A stretch of 64,000 nucleotides of DNA, taken from positions 183,558 to 247,557 of the forward strand of contig NZ_PDOB01000002.1 of the NCBI RefSeq assembly GCF_002760665.1. The letters are read 5' to 3'. The notes beneath the pieces were generated by a model, which saw only the letters and a program-made list of their open reading frames with translations, was not told the origin of the DNA and did no database searches. The DNA comes from Massilia psychrophila. GTDB lineage: Bacteria; Pseudomonadota; Gammaproteobacteria; Burkholderiales; Burkholderiaceae_D. The position numbers and the translations under genes are program-made. Shown here one piece after another: positions 7,908 through 16,981 of this stretch; the first letter of the stretch is position 1; each line of letters begins with the position of its first letter.

Positions 7908-9458
7908 ATGAAAATCAAGCACAGGATTTGGTCATTGCCGGTCATCTCGACCATCATCTTCAGTCTCGGCGTGGCCGCCAGCGCGGTCATCGCAACGAGC
8001 GCGCTCGATTCGATCCACACCACCGGACAGGTCGACTATCCGGTGCTCGACGGCGCCAAGACGATCGCCCTCGACGTCGGCGCCGTGGCCGATGCGTTAC
8101 GCGACGCCGTCAGCGAAGGCGACAAGGCGCGCATCGTCCAGGTCGGCGAACAGGCCGGCAAGCTGCGCGCCAAGCTGGCCGCATTCAGCGCCATCGACGG
8201 CCAGGCCGCCAACGGCGCGCGCCTGACGAAGGAATTCGACGCCTACTACGCGCCGGCGCTGTCGGCTGCCCGCATCATGCTGGAAATGGAAGCGGGCGAT
8301 GCCCAGGCAACCGTGGGGCGCATGCAAACGGCGCTGGTCACGCTCAACCAAGACCTGGCCAAGACCAATGAAGCGGCGCAGCAGCAGTTCAAGGCCGGCA
8401 TCGCCAATAGCGAAGCGAGCGTGCGCAAGGTTCTGAGCGCGACCGTGCTCACCGCGCTGATCGTCGTCGCCAGCCTGGCGCTGGTGTCGTTTTTTGTCGT
8501 ACGGGCCATCTGGCAGCAACTCGGCGGTGAGCCGGAGTATGCGCGCCAGATTGCCCGCGCGGTCGCTGACGGCGACCTGTCGATGATGATCGTGACCGAG
8601 CCGAACGACCGTGCCAGCCTGCTGGCGGCGCTGCGCGACATGCGCGCCAAGCTCGGCACCATGGTGGCCGAAATCAAGCTGTCGGCCGAGACGATCCAGG
8701 CCGCCAGCTCGGAAATTGCCAGCGGCAATGCCGACCTTGCCAGCCGCACCGAATCGCAAGCGGCCAGCCTGGACCAGACTTCGCGCGCGATCGAGGTGCT
8801 CACCGGTACCGTGCGCCAGAATGCCGGCAACGCCAGCATGGCCAACCAGCTGGTGATTGACGCCTCCAGCATCGCCACCCGCGGCGGCCAGGTCGTCAGC
8901 GGCGTGGTCACCACGATGGGCGACATTAACGCCTCGGCCAAAAAAATCGTCGACATCATTGCCGTGATCGACGGCATCGCCTTCCAGACCAACATCCTGG
9001 CGCTCAACGCGGCGGTGGAAGCGGCGCGCGCCGGCAAACAGGGACGCGGCTTCGCGGTGGTGGCGGCGGAAGTGCGCAACCTGGCCCAGCGCAGCGCCGG
9101 CGCGGCCAAGGAAATCAAGGCACTGATCGGCGATTCGGTAGCCAAGGTCAACGCCGGCACGGCGCTGGTCGACGCCGCCGGCCTGACCATGGGGCAGATC
9201 GTCGAGTCGGTGCGCAAGGTGGCCGATATCATGGTCGAGATCAGTGCCGCCAGCCTGGAGCAGAGTTCCGGCATCGAAGACATCGGCCGGGCCATCGTCA
9301 GCATGGACGAGATGACCCAGCAAAATTCGGCGCTGGTTGAACAAGCGGCGGCCGCGGCAGAATCGCTGACCGACCAGACCACCCAGCTCGGCGAAGCGCT
9401 GGCGGTATTCAAACTGGCGACGTCCCAGCGCGCCCCGCTGGCACTGGGGCGCGGCTAA
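7908..9458 (+). CDS. Methyl-accepting chemotaxis protein
   Basis: 516-residue class I chemoreceptor. There is an N-terminal membrane segment (about residues 11-33), a periplasmic four-helix-bundle-type sensor (about 34-185), a second membrane segment (about 186-207), a HAMP-like linker ([20 protein letters not shown]), and a cytoplasmic signalling domain whose hairpin tip reads [18 protein letters not shown]. The signalling domain passes the signal to CheA/CheW. It follows the porin-like and PstS-like genes on the same strand. No che genes are in the window, so it is an orphan receptor. The C-terminus lacks a visible NWETF-type CheR docking peptide. Confidence 0.93.
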   Translation: MKIKHRIWSLPVISTIIFSLGVAASAVIATSALDSIHTTGQVDYPVLDGAKTIALDVGAVADALRDAVSEGDKARIVQVGEQAGKLRAKLAAFSAIDGQAANGARLTKEFDAYYAPALSAARIMLEMEAGDAQATVGRMQTALVTLNQDLAKTNEAAQQQFKAGIANSEASVRKVLSATVLTALIVVASLALVSFFVVRAIWQQLGGEPEYARQIARAVADGDLSMMIVTEPNDRASLLAALRDMRAKLGTMVAEIKLSAETIQAASSEIASGNADLASRTESQAASLDQTSRAIEVLTGTVRQNAGNASMANQLVIDASSIATRGGQVVSGVVTTMGDINASAKKIVDIIAVIDGIAFQTNILALNAAVEAARAGKQGRGFAVVAAEVRNLAQRSAGAAKEIKALIGDSVAKVNAGTALVDAAGLTMGQIVESVRKVADIMVEISAASLEQSSGIEDIGRAIVSMDEMTQQNSALVEQAAAAAESLTDQTTQLGEALAVFKLATSQRAPLALGRG

Positions 9459-9491
9459 CGCGGTCAAGCCCGGTGCGCGCACTGGTCAAAC

Positions 9492-9520
9492 TTGCAAGGA
9501 AAGCGGGAGTGGCTTAGAAT
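9492..9520 (+). promoter_or_regulatory. Sigma-70 promoter upstream of the CorC-like gene
   Basis: TTGCAA (9492-9497) and TAGAAT (9515-9520) are separated by exactly 17 bases, about 100 bases before the GTG start of the next gene. Good match to a vegetative promoter. Confidence 0.5.
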
Positions 9521-9618
9521 CCAAAGCTCTGCGGCAGCCGACAGGCGCCGAACCATTCTGGGCCCGGCCCGCTGCCGATGCCCCCTGCGTTTCCATGTGT
9601 GTTGTTTGTAGGTAGGCC

Positions 9619-10905
9619 GTGAAGACCGTGCCGCTCTGGGCGCTGGTAGCCGCGCTGATTGTCCTGGTCCTGTGTTCCGCTTTCTTCGCCATGGCCGAAA
9701 CGGCGCTAATGGCGGCCAACAAGTACCGCTTGCGCCATCTCGCCAAGCGCGGCAACAAGGGCGCCATCACCACCCTGTGGCTGCTCGATCGCACCGACAA
9801 GCTGCTGTCGCTGGTGCTGATCGCCAATACGCTGATCAATGCGATGGCCACCGCGCTGGTGACGGCCTTCGCCATCTTGTTCTTCGGCCATGAAGACAGC
9901 GTGCTCGTCATCGCCATCGCGGCGGTCGCTTTCCTGCTGATCGTGTTCGCCGAAATCTCGCCAAAAGTAATTGGCGCCACCTACCCGGAAATAATCTCGT
10001 TGGCGGTGAGCCGCCTGCTCAGGCCCTTGATGAGCGCCGCCAAGCCGATCATCTGGTTCGTCAACCTGTTCGTCAACGTGGTACTGAAACTGCTGCGCGT
10101 CAAATCGGGCGGCCAGCGCCAGCAGCACCGGCTTTCGCCCGAGGAACTGCGCTCGATCGTGCTGGAGGGCGGCAACTTCATTCCGCAAAAGCACAAGAGC
10201 ATCTTGCTCAACCTGTTCGACCTGGAAACGATTTCGGTCGAAGACATCATGACACCTCGTTCGCAGATCGAGGCGCTGAACCTGGCCGTGCCGGTGGACG
10301 ACATCAAGCACCAGCTGACCACTTGCTATCACAACAAGCTGCCGGTGTACGAAGGCGAAATCAACCAGATTGTCGGTATCTTGCACGTTCGCAAGGCAGT
10401 GGCGCTGCTGAACCAGGACGAAGCATTGACTGTCGAGCATTTCCGCGCGCTGTTGAACACGCCCTATTTCATCCCCCAGGACACCGGCGTGTTTACCCAG
10501 CTCCAGTATTTTCAAGAAAACAAGGAACGCCTCGGCATCATCGTCGACGAGTATGGCGAGGTGCAAGGCCTGGTCACCCTCGACGATATCATCGAGGAAA
10601 TGATCGGTGAATTCACGACCTCGGTGCCGGGCGCCTCGCGCAGCGAAACCTTTGGCTGGGACGCGAATGGCGAATGCCTGCTGGAAGGATCGACGCCGCT
10701 GCGCGATATTAACAAGCGGCTGGCAGTCAACTTCCCGCTCGACGGCCCGAAAACCTTGAACGGCCTGATGCTCGAACTGTTGCAGGACATACCGGAGTCG
10801 CCAATCAGCCTGAAAATCGGCACGTGCGTGATCGAAGTGATCCAGGTCCAGAACCAGTCCATCAAAGTGGTCAAACTAAGGCGTCCGTCGGCCGGCAAAC
10901 GCTAA
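9619..10905 (+). CDS. HlyC/CorC (CNNM/UPF0053) family membrane protein
   Basis: 428 residues. The N-terminal DUF21/CNNM membrane domain has about four hydrophobic segments, including the FFAMAETALMAANKYRLRHLA motif block. A paired CBS region follows (VEDIMTPRSQIEALNL ... GIIVDEYGEVQGLVTLDDIIEEM), then a C-terminal CorC_HlyC transporter-associated domain. Family members are linked to magnesium and cobalt homeostasis; the common label hemolysin is historical. The GTG start at 9619 gives the family N-terminus. The stop codon lies inside the left inverted repeat of the downstream MITE-like element, so the native 3' end may have been altered by that element. Confidence 0.9.
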   Translation: MKTVPLWALVAALIVLVLCSAFFAMAETALMAANKYRLRHLAKRGNKGAITTLWLLDRTDKLLSLVLIANTLINAMATALVTAFAILFFGHEDSVLVIAIAAVAFLLIVFAEISPKVIGATYPEIISLAVSRLLRPLMSAAKPIIWFVNLFVNVVLKLLRVKSGGQRQQHRLSPEELRSIVLEGGNFIPQKHKSILLNLFDLETISVEDIMTPRSQIEALNLAVPVDDIKHQLTTCYHNKLPVYEGEINQIVGILHVRKAVALLNQDEALTVEHFRALLNTPYFIPQDTGVFTQLQYFQENKERLGIIVDEYGEVQGLVTLDDIIEEMIGEFTTSVPGASRSETFGWDANGECLLEGSTPLRDINKRLAVNFPLDGPKTLNGLMLELLQDIPESPISLKIGTCVIEVIQVQNQSIKVVKLRRPSAGKR

Positions 10906-11065
10906 GTACTCGTCGAGAAATAAATGTGAGGTTTTGGCAAACAGAACCGGATGCGATGCAAGGCGGTCGGTGCGCCGCAGTGCGAGCACTGCAAGCAGCG
11001 GCCAACACAGCAGCGCGGCGGTTATGGACGCCAAAATGCACATTTATTTTTTGGCGGGTACTTAG
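10902..11065. mobile_element. 164-bp MITE-like element with imperfect terminal inverted repeats
   Basis: The left arm 10902-10937 and right arm 11031-11065 are reverse complements over about 35 bases with a few mismatches; both read CTAAGTAC.CG....AAATAAATGTG..TTTTGG from the outside. The core of about 90 bases has no coding potential. The stop codon of the CorC-like gene (10903-10905) is inside the left arm. The structure fits a non-autonomous miniature element or a long RNA hairpin in the 3' region. No second copy was seen in this window. Confidence 0.6.
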
Positions 11066-11246
11066 GACCAGCGGCAGCCCGGCCCGTCCTTGCGCGCCCA
11101 TGCCATTTCGTCTACGTGGTATGGATGCCTCTCTCGTGCGACAAACCCTTTACAAAAATGATGCTCAGAGGCATGATCCAATGCAGTTTGATCCGACCTT
11201 CCCCACCGGGACGGCCATCCATCGTCCTCCATAACCTCGCGCGCAT

Positions 11247-12971
11247 ATGGCAGCAGTGATCCAGAACACGGTGACAGGCACTCCGATGTCGGGATTGGCG
11301 CGTGCGCTGACGCAGGCCGGACGCCTGACGCCGGCCCAGGCCGAGGCGTTGCAAAAAAAGTCGGTGAGCGACAAGGTCCAGTTCATCGACAGCCTGGTTA
11401 CCAGCGGCCTGATCGATTCGAGGGCGCTGGCGGTGTTCTGCTCCGAGACATTCGGCTACCCGCTGATGGACTTGCAGGCCTTTAACGTCGAACTGTTGCC
11501 GGCGAAGGTCATCGACGACAAGCTGATGCAGGCACAGCGCGTCATTGCGCTGGCCAAGCGCGGCAACAAGATGTCGGTGGCGATTTCCGACCCCACCAAT
11601 ACCCAGGCCCTCGACCAGATCAAGTTCCAGAGCGAAGCCTCGGTCGAGCCGGTGATCGTGCCGCACGACGCGCTGCTGGCGCTGCTGGCGGTGCTTGGCA
11701 AGAGCGCCCAGCAGAGCTTGCAGGAGCTGGCCGACGACGACCAGGAAATCGAGTTCGCCGACGACGCGCCCGCCACCGTGGCGCCGGACGCGGCCAACGA
11801 CATCGAAGACGCGCCGATCGTCAAGTTCCTCAACAAGATCCTGATGGACGCGGTCAACCTGGGCGCCTCGGACATCCACTTCGAGCCGTTCGAAAAATTC
11901 TACCGGATCCGGCTGCGCATCGACGGCGTGCTGCGCGAACACGCACAGCCGCCGATCACCATCCGCGACAAGCTGGTCTCGCGCATCAAGGTGCTGTCCA
12001 AGCTCGACATTTCGGAAAAACGCGTGCCGCAGGACGGCCGCATGCGCCTGATCCTGTCGCCGGTAAAGACGATCGACCTGCGCGTCTCGACCTTGCCGAC
12101 CCTGTTCGGCGAAAAAACGGTCATGCGCATTCTCGACGCCACCCAGGCCCAGATGGGCATCGACGCGCTCGGCTACGACCCGGACCAGAAAGAATTGCTG
12201 ATGGAGGCGATCCAGCGCCCGTACGGCATGGTGCTGGTGACCGGTCCCACCGGTTCCGGCAAGACGGTGTCGCTGTACACCTGCCTGAACGTCATCAACA
12301 AGCCCGGCATCAACATCTCGACGGCGGAAGACCCGGCCGAGATCAACCTGCCCGGCGTCAACCAGGTCAACGTCAACGACCGCGCCGGCCTGACCTTCCC
12401 GGTCGCACTCAAATCGTTTTTGCGCCAGGACCCGGACATCATCATGGTCGGCGAGATCCGCGACCTCGAGACGGCCGACATCGCCATCAAGGCGGCGCAG
12501 ACCGGCCACATGGTGTTTTCCACGCTGCACACCAACGACGCGCCATCGACGCTGACGCGGTTGATGAACATGGGCGTGGCGCCGTTTAACATCGCCTCGT
12601 CCGTCATCATGATCACCGCCCAGCGCCTGACGCGCCGCCTGTGCACCTGCAAGAAGCCGGTCGACACCAGCCGCGCGATCCTGCTCGCCGCCGGCTTTCG
12701 CGAAGAAGAGCTCGAAGGCGACTGGAAGCCGTACGGCCCGGTCGGCTGCGAGCGCTGCCTCGGCGGCGGCTACAAGGGGCGGGTCGGCATCTACCAGATC
12801 ATGCCGATCACCCCGGCCATCGAAAAAATCATCCTTGCGCATGGCAATGCGATGGAGATTGCCGCCCAATCGGAACGGGAGGGCGTCAAGTCGCTGCGCC
12901 GCTCCGGCCTGATAAAGGTCAAGCAAGGCCTGACCAGCCTTGAAGAAGTGCTCGGCTGCACTAACGAATAG
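11247..12971 (+). CDS. pilB: Type IV pilus assembly ATPase PilB
   Basis: 574-residue hexameric ATPase that powers extension of type IVa pili at the inner membrane. N-terminal MshEN/GSPII_E domain, then the motor domain with Walker A GPTGSGKT near residue 332, an Asp-box region, and Walker B DIIMVGEIRDLETADIA. The zinc-binding cysteines CTCKK (about 466) and CERCLGGG (about 500) are intact. ATG at 11247 matches the usual N-terminus. The stop is 7 bases before pilC, so the pair is co-transcribed. The normal third partner, pilD, is displaced about 12.7 kb downstream by an accessory block. Confidence 0.96.
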   Translation: MAAVIQNTVTGTPMSGLARALTQAGRLTPAQAEALQKKSVSDKVQFIDSLVTSGLIDSRALAVFCSETFGYPLMDLQAFNVELLPAKVIDDKLMQAQRVIALAKRGNKMSVAISDPTNTQALDQIKFQSEASVEPVIVPHDALLALLAVLGKSAQQSLQELADDDQEIEFADDAPATVAPDAANDIEDAPIVKFLNKILMDAVNLGASDIHFEPFEKFYRIRLRIDGVLREHAQPPITIRDKLVSRIKVLSKLDISEKRVPQDGRMRLILSPVKTIDLRVSTLPTLFGEKTVMRILDATQAQMGIDALGYDPDQKELLMEAIQRPYGMVLVTGPTGSGKTVSLYTCLNVINKPGINISTAEDPAEINLPGVNQVNVNDRAGLTFPVALKSFLRQDPDIIMVGEIRDLETADIAIKAAQTGHMVFSTLHTNDAPSTLTRLMNMGVAPFNIASSVIMITAQRLTRRLCTCKKPVDTSRAILLAAGFREEELEGDWKPYGPVGCERCLGGGYKGRVGIYQIMPITPAIEKIILAHGNAMEIAAQSEREGVKSLRRSGLIKVKQGLTSLEEVLGCTNE

Positions 12972-12978
12972 GAAAATC

Positions 12979-14205
12979 ATGGCAACCTCATCGAAAGCCG
13001 GCTCCGCGCAGGTCAAGGAAATCGTCTATGCCTGGGAAGGCAAGGACAAGTCCGGCAAGACCGTGCGCGGCGAATTGCGCGCCGGCGGCGAGGCCGTGGT
13101 CAACGTCACCTTGCGCCGCCAGGGCGTGATGGTTACCAAAATCAAGAAAAAGAAATACCGCAGCGGCAAGAAAATCACCGGCAAGGACATCGCCCTGTTC
13201 ACCCGCCAGCTGGCGACGATGATGAAAGCCGGCGTGCCGCTGCTGCAATCGTTCGACATCGTCGGCAAGGGCCATTCGAACCCGTCGATGTCCAAGCTGA
13301 TCATGGACCTGCGCTCGGATATCGAAACCGGTACCAGCCTGAACAATGCGTTCCGCAAGTACCCGCTGTATTTCGACCCGCTGTTTTGCAACCTGGTCGG
13401 CGCAGGCGAACAGGCCGGCATCCTGGAAGACCTGCTGACCCGGCTTGCCATCTACAAGGAAAAGACGCTGGCCATGAAGGCCAAGATCAAGTCGGCCCTG
13501 ATGTACCCGGTGTCGATCCTGGCGATTGCCTTCATCGTCACCGCCGTCATCATGATCTGGGTGGTGCCGGCTTTTAAGCAGGTGTTCGCCAGCTTCGGCG
13601 CCAACCTGCCGACGCCGACCCTGGTGGTGATGGCAATTTCCGAATTCTTCGTGGCATGGTGGTGGGCCATCTTCGGCATTTTGTTCAGCACCATCTACTT
13701 CTTCTTCCAGGCATGGCAGCGTTCGCCCAAGGTACAGCGCTTCATGGACATCGCCTTGCTCAAGGCGCCGATCTTCGGCAACGTCATTCGCAAGGCGGCC
13801 ATTGCGCGCTGGACGCGCACGCTGGCCACCATGTTCGCCGCCGGCGTGCCGCTGGTCGAGGCCCTCGACTCGGTCGGCGGGGCGTCGGGCAACGCCGTCT
13901 ACCTGGAAGCGACGCGCAAGATCCAGAACGAGGTGAGCACCGGCACCAGCCTGACTGTTGCCATGCAGAACGCCAACGTGTTCCCCAGCCTGGTAACGCA
14001 GATGGTGGCGATCGGCGAAGAATCCGGCGCCCTCGACGCGATGCTCGGCAAGGTCGCCGACTTTTTCGAAGAGGAAGTCGACGAAGCCGTGGCCGGCTTG
14101 GCGTCGCTGATGGAGCCGCTCATCATGGTCATCCTCGGCGTACTGATCGGCGGCATGGTGATCGCAATGTATTTGCCGATCTTCAAGCTTGGTTCGGTGG
14201 TGTGA
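12979..14205 (+). CDS. pilC: Type IV pilus inner-membrane platform protein PilC
   Basis: 408-residue polytopic inner-membrane protein on which PilB acts to assemble pilin. Two GspF-type domains, each with FTRQLATMMKAGVPL-type and ARWTRTLATMFAAGVPL-type motifs, are separated by hydrophobic segments; the C-terminal MEPLIMVILGVLIGGMVIAMYLPIF helix is typical. The start ATG at 12979 has GGAAAA upstream; an in-frame codon at 12940 inside pilB would add 13 unrelated residues. Directly after the stop the sequence changes character (AT-rich, repeats), marking the left edge of the accessory block. Confidence 0.95.
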   Translation: MATSSKAGSAQVKEIVYAWEGKDKSGKTVRGELRAGGEAVVNVTLRRQGVMVTKIKKKKYRSGKKITGKDIALFTRQLATMMKAGVPLLQSFDIVGKGHSNPSMSKLIMDLRSDIETGTSLNNAFRKYPLYFDPLFCNLVGAGEQAGILEDLLTRLAIYKEKTLAMKAKIKSALMYPVSILAIAFIVTAVIMIWVVPAFKQVFASFGANLPTPTLVVMAISEFFVAWWWAIFGILFSTIYFFFQAWQRSPKVQRFMDIALLKAPIFGNVIRKAAIARWTRTLATMFAAGVPLVEALDSVGGASGNAVYLEATRKIQNEVSTGTSLTVAMQNANVFPSLVTQMVAIGEESGALDAMLGKVADFFEEEVDEAVAGLASLMEPLIMVILGVLIGGMVIAMYLPIFKLGSVV

Positions 14206-14218
14206 CGGCCGGGTTGTA

Positions 14219-14275
14219 GGTTCTCAGAAAAGTTTGCAGCTTCTCAAAAAACCTCGTAGTTCTCAAATAAGTCCT
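14219..14275. repeat. Three TTCTCAnAAA repeats just after pilC
   Basis: The motif GTTCTCAGAAAA, CTTCTCAAAAAA, GTTCTCAAATAA recurs with a period of about 18-20 bases immediately downstream of pilC. It may be a recombinase or transposase binding array at the left end of the inserted block; this is inference. The rest of 14276-14343 shows no gene. Confidence 0.45.
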
Positions 14276-14343
14276 CGGCCCATACCGGACACGACACTTT
14301 ACTGGCGTAGTACTGGTAATTCACCGTCCTTTAATCATTCTAA

Positions 14344-14553
14344 TTATAGGTACTGGCACCTGAAACGGTCACACCACTCGGCAATTTCCTTGTGGCTGTA
14401 AGAGCTTGTGTCCGGATCAGCGCCGTGTCGAAGCACGTGTTCGGCGGCAGCGCGGGTGAGCCTTACGAGAAGTTCTCGCTTCTGCGCCGCGCCAGAAAAA
14501 TGAATGGCCGGAGAGTGTGCCGGTCCATTGGACAGATTCGCGCCGTTCCTCAT
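14344..14553 (-). CDS. Small hypothetical protein (doubtful)
   Basis: 69-residue open frame with an acceptable amino-acid composition and a C-terminal SHKEIAEWCDRF segment that looks like real protein. No clear Shine-Dalgarno sequence precedes the ATG and no family is recognised. It lies in the gap between pilC and the DUF4126 gene, inside the accessory block, and may be a transfer remnant. Low confidence. Confidence 0.3.
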   Translation of the reverse strand: MRNGANLSNGPAHSPAIHFSGAAQKRELLVRLTRAAAEHVLRHGADPDTSSYSHKEIAEWCDRFRCQYL

Positions 14554-14620
14554 GACGCAGTCGGTGCCCGGTTCAACGCGCTGATGTTCGATACGTTTGG
14601 CCAGGCCTACGGTCTGTGCA

Positions 14621-15097
14621 TCAGTATGCGTGTGTCGGTCTTGTTGCCAGCGTCACTACCGCAGCACCTGCGGCGACGATCAGCGCGTCTTCAATCAGTC
14701 CGCTACGGGTCTGACCTATACGCGCCATGGCCAGCTTACGGCCGGAAAGCGTCAAGTAGGCAAGCGGTACGGCGGTTGCCACCGCGACCGCTGCTCCGGC
14801 CCGCGCGTGCCCCTGTGGCGCCAACGCCGCACCGGCGATCCCAGCACTCATTATGCGTACCAGTAGCCCTAGAAACACAGTGCGGTCCGGCGCAGTTTTC
14901 ATCTTGTCACCGAGCAGTTCTCCGACCCCTATCGCCAGCGCACCGGCTTTAAACAAAGGGCGATCCAGGAGGATTAGCTGCCCCGTCGTATGGCGGCCCG
15001 CAAGGCGTGCCGCCGCGATGGTGGCCATTGGCGTCATTGATCGCGCGCTTGCAACGGCGCCAATCAGAGCGGAGTACATCAGGCTGCGAATTTCCAT
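14621..15097 (-). CDS. DUF4126-type small membrane protein
   Basis: 158 residues, very rich in Ala and Gly, with four or so hydrophobic helices and the SARSMTPMATIAAA motif near the N-terminus that is typical of DUF4126 proteins. GGAG lies 9 bases before the ATG. Function of the family is unknown. It stands alone on the minus strand between pilC and IS remnants, so it is probably part of the inserted material. Confidence 0.65.
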   Translation of the reverse strand: MEIRSLMYSALIGAVASARSMTPMATIAAARLAGRHTTGQLILLDRPLFKAGALAIGVGELLGDKMKTAPDRTVFLGLLVRIMSAGIAGAALAPQGHARAGAAVAVATAVPLAYLTLSGRKLAMARIGQTRSGLIEDALIVAAGAAVVTLATRPTHAY

Positions 15098-15253
15098 CTT
15101 TGTTAACTCCCATGCAAGTGAAAGTTTCTCGAACCTTCAAGTCAGGCTGAACTTGGCAAATCAGGTCACCCGGCAAACGGCGCTCCTGGGCACGAGCAGG
15201 AGCGACCGCTCCCTGTACTACAGTTATTGTGCTGTAGTCCCCCAGATAGTGTC

Positions 15254-15275
15254 GCCCCCCACGCGCTTGGGGGGC
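15254..15275. repeat. GC-rich perfect hairpin
   Basis: 8-bp stem GCCCCCCA / TGGGGGGC with a 6-base loop, in the otherwise gene-free stretch 15098-15369 between the DUF4126 gene and the transposase remnant. It could be a terminator-like or IS-end structure. Nothing else is recognisable in this stretch. Confidence 0.45.
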
Positions 15276-15369
15276 AGCGAACGGCCACGAAGTGGACTGT
15301 ACCAACCCATAGCGGACGACCACCCCTGCCAGCAGCATCACGATACCTTCGTCAGCTTGCCGGCAAAAC

Positions 15370-15640
15370 TTGCCGATCGCCGCCAATGTGTTGAACCGGC
15401 AGTTCAATCCGCCCGCGCCAGATCTGGCTTGCGTCAGCTATATCACCTGCATCCGTGCCGGCGCCGGATGGCTGTATTTGGCCACCGTATTGGACCTGTA
15501 TGCGCGCAAGGTGGTCGACTGTTCCATGGCGCCGAGCATGTCAGCGAGCTTTACCAGGACCTGCTGGCGCAGCGCGGCCTCGTGTGCAGTATGAGCCGCA
15601 AGGGTGGCGGTAGCCCGGTAAGCGCCACCGACTGCGCTGG
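15370..15640 (+). pseudogene. IS3-family transposase (OrfB) remnant
   Basis: The frame from 15370 reads NVLNRQFNPPAPDLACVSYIT, then GWLYLATVLDLYARKVVDCSMA, which matches the DDE core of IS3-group OrfB (normally NRQF..AP...W.TDIT...GWLYLA.VLDL.SR.VVGW). The W and D of the first catalytic block are substituted. After about residue 60 the similarity moves to another frame (LYQDLLAQRG then CSMSRKG), so there is a deletion/frameshift and both ends are missing. Dead insertion-sequence relic in the accessory block. Confidence 0.7.
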
Positions 15641-15681
15641 TTCAACACCGTCGCGCCACTGATCATCGATAGGATGGTCCT

Positions 15682-15754
15682 CCGGCAACTCAATAGCGTG
15701 CCTCTCCGAAAGAATTCCCGCAGCACGACTTTTTTACATTAATAGAGTTGCCGG
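15682..15754. repeat. 10-bp inverted repeat 3' of ampC
   Basis: CCGGCAACTC (15682-15691) and GAGTTGCCGG (15745-15754) are exact reverse complements 53 bases apart, between the IS remnant and the ampC stop codon. They could be ends of a lost element or a long-range hairpin ending the bla transcript. Confidence 0.35.
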
Positions 15755-15776
15755 TTATTAAGCTGCCGCCTTGCAG

Positions 15777-16955
15777 CTATCGTACGATTGGCGCGAGTTG
15801 CTGCAAAATCGCGTAGGCCGCCTTGACGCGGGCGGGAATGGGGTAGCTCCTGTTCGCCAGCATGACGATGCCGATCTTCTTCTCAGGCACGAACAACACA
15901 TAGCTGCCGAATCCGGCGGTCGAGCCGGTTTTGTTGAACAGGGTCGGCTTGACAGGCTCGCGCGGCGCTCTGAGCGGCCTGGTCGGATTGGCCTCCATCA
16001 GCATGGATTGCGAATTACCCTCGAGCAAACGCTCGAGGGTCACCGGGTAGGGGTATTGTTCCCATCCGAGCCCCTGCACCATCGCCCCGACTTCGAAATA
16101 GCCCACATGGGTGGCCTCTACCGCGCGCCGCATAGGCCCTGCCAGCTGGGCCGGCTCAATGTTCTCCCGCACGAAATGGATCATGTCGGCGCTGCTCGAC
16201 TTGACACCGTAGGCTTCGACATCGAAGACATCAGGCGTGACCCGGATGGCTTTGTTGGCCTTGTTGTAGCCCCACGCATAGTTGGCCTGCGCGCTGTCGG
16301 GCACGCGGACATAGGTGTGTTGCAAGCCAAGCTGCGGGAACAGCACGCTTTCCGCAACGCTGGCGAAATCGCTCTTCATGGCAAGCGCGGCGATATGCCC
16401 GAACAGGCCGATGCTGGGGTTGGAATAGCGGCGCACTGCACCGGGCGCGGCGTCTGGTTTCCAGTTCTGGAAATAAGCCATCATCTGCTGCATGTTCGAA
16501 ATCTCGTCGGGAACCTGCAGTGGCAATCCGCCGGCGCAATAGGTGCCAAGATGGAGCAGGCTGGCCTGGTCGATTGCACTGTTCTTCAGCTGCGGCAGGT
16601 ATTTACCGGGATGGTCGTCCAGCGACAACACTCCCTGCGCCTGCGCATAGGTGGCCAGGATTGCCGCAAACGTCTTGCTGACCGAGCCAATCTCGAACAG
16701 CGTGTTTTCGCTGATTGCCGTAGCGTTCTCCCGCGACGCGACGCCATAGTTGAAGAACCAGGACTGGTTATTGATTGTCACGGCGACGGCCATGCCGGGC
16801 ACGTCGTACTCTGCCATGACAGGGCGAACAGCTGTGTCGACAATCGCGCGGATCTGCGCGGCATCGTCGGCAGCCCAGCTGGTGAGGGGAACGAAGCAAG
16901 AAGAAATGACGGCAATTGCTGTGCAGCTGATGAGTTTTGGCAAGATAGTCAACAT
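15777..16955 (-). CDS. ampC: Class C (AmpC-type) serine beta-lactamase
   Basis: 392-residue periplasmic beta-lactamase with an N-terminal signal peptide ending SWA before ADDAAQ. All three active-site motifs are present: Ser91-Val-Ser-Lys94, Tyr177-Ser-Asn179 and Lys342-Thr-Gly344. The class C signature LGTYCAGGLPLQVPDE and AYGVKSS are present too. The start was placed at 16955 because AAGGAAAAT precedes it and a signal peptide follows directly; longer frames overlap blaR1. It begins 26 bases after the blaR1 stop, so it is the third gene of blaI-blaR1-ampC. Control by BlaI/BlaR1 rather than AmpR is unusual for a class C enzyme and is inferred from this layout. The spectrum cannot be predicted. 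Confidence 0.92.
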   Translation of the reverse strand: MLTILPKLISCTAIAVISSCFVPLTSWAADDAAQIRAIVDTAVRPVMAEYDVPGMAVAVTINNQSWFFNYGVASRENATAISENTLFEIGSVSKTFAAILATYAQAQGVLSLDDHPGKYLPQLKNSAIDQASLLHLGTYCAGGLPLQVPDEISNMQQMMAYFQNWKPDAAPGAVRRYSNPSIGLFGHIAALAMKSDFASVAESVLFPQLGLQHTYVRVPDSAQANYAWGYNKANKAIRVTPDVFDVEAYGVKSSSADMIHFVRENIEPAQLAGPMRRAVEATHVGYFEVGAMVQGLGWEQYPYPVTLERLLEGNSQSMLMEANPTRPLRAPREPVKPTLFNKTGSTAGFGSYVLFVPEKKIGIVMLANRSYPIPARVKAAYAILQQLAPIVR

Positions 16956-16981
16956 TATTTTCCTTTTTCTGATTAACAGTA

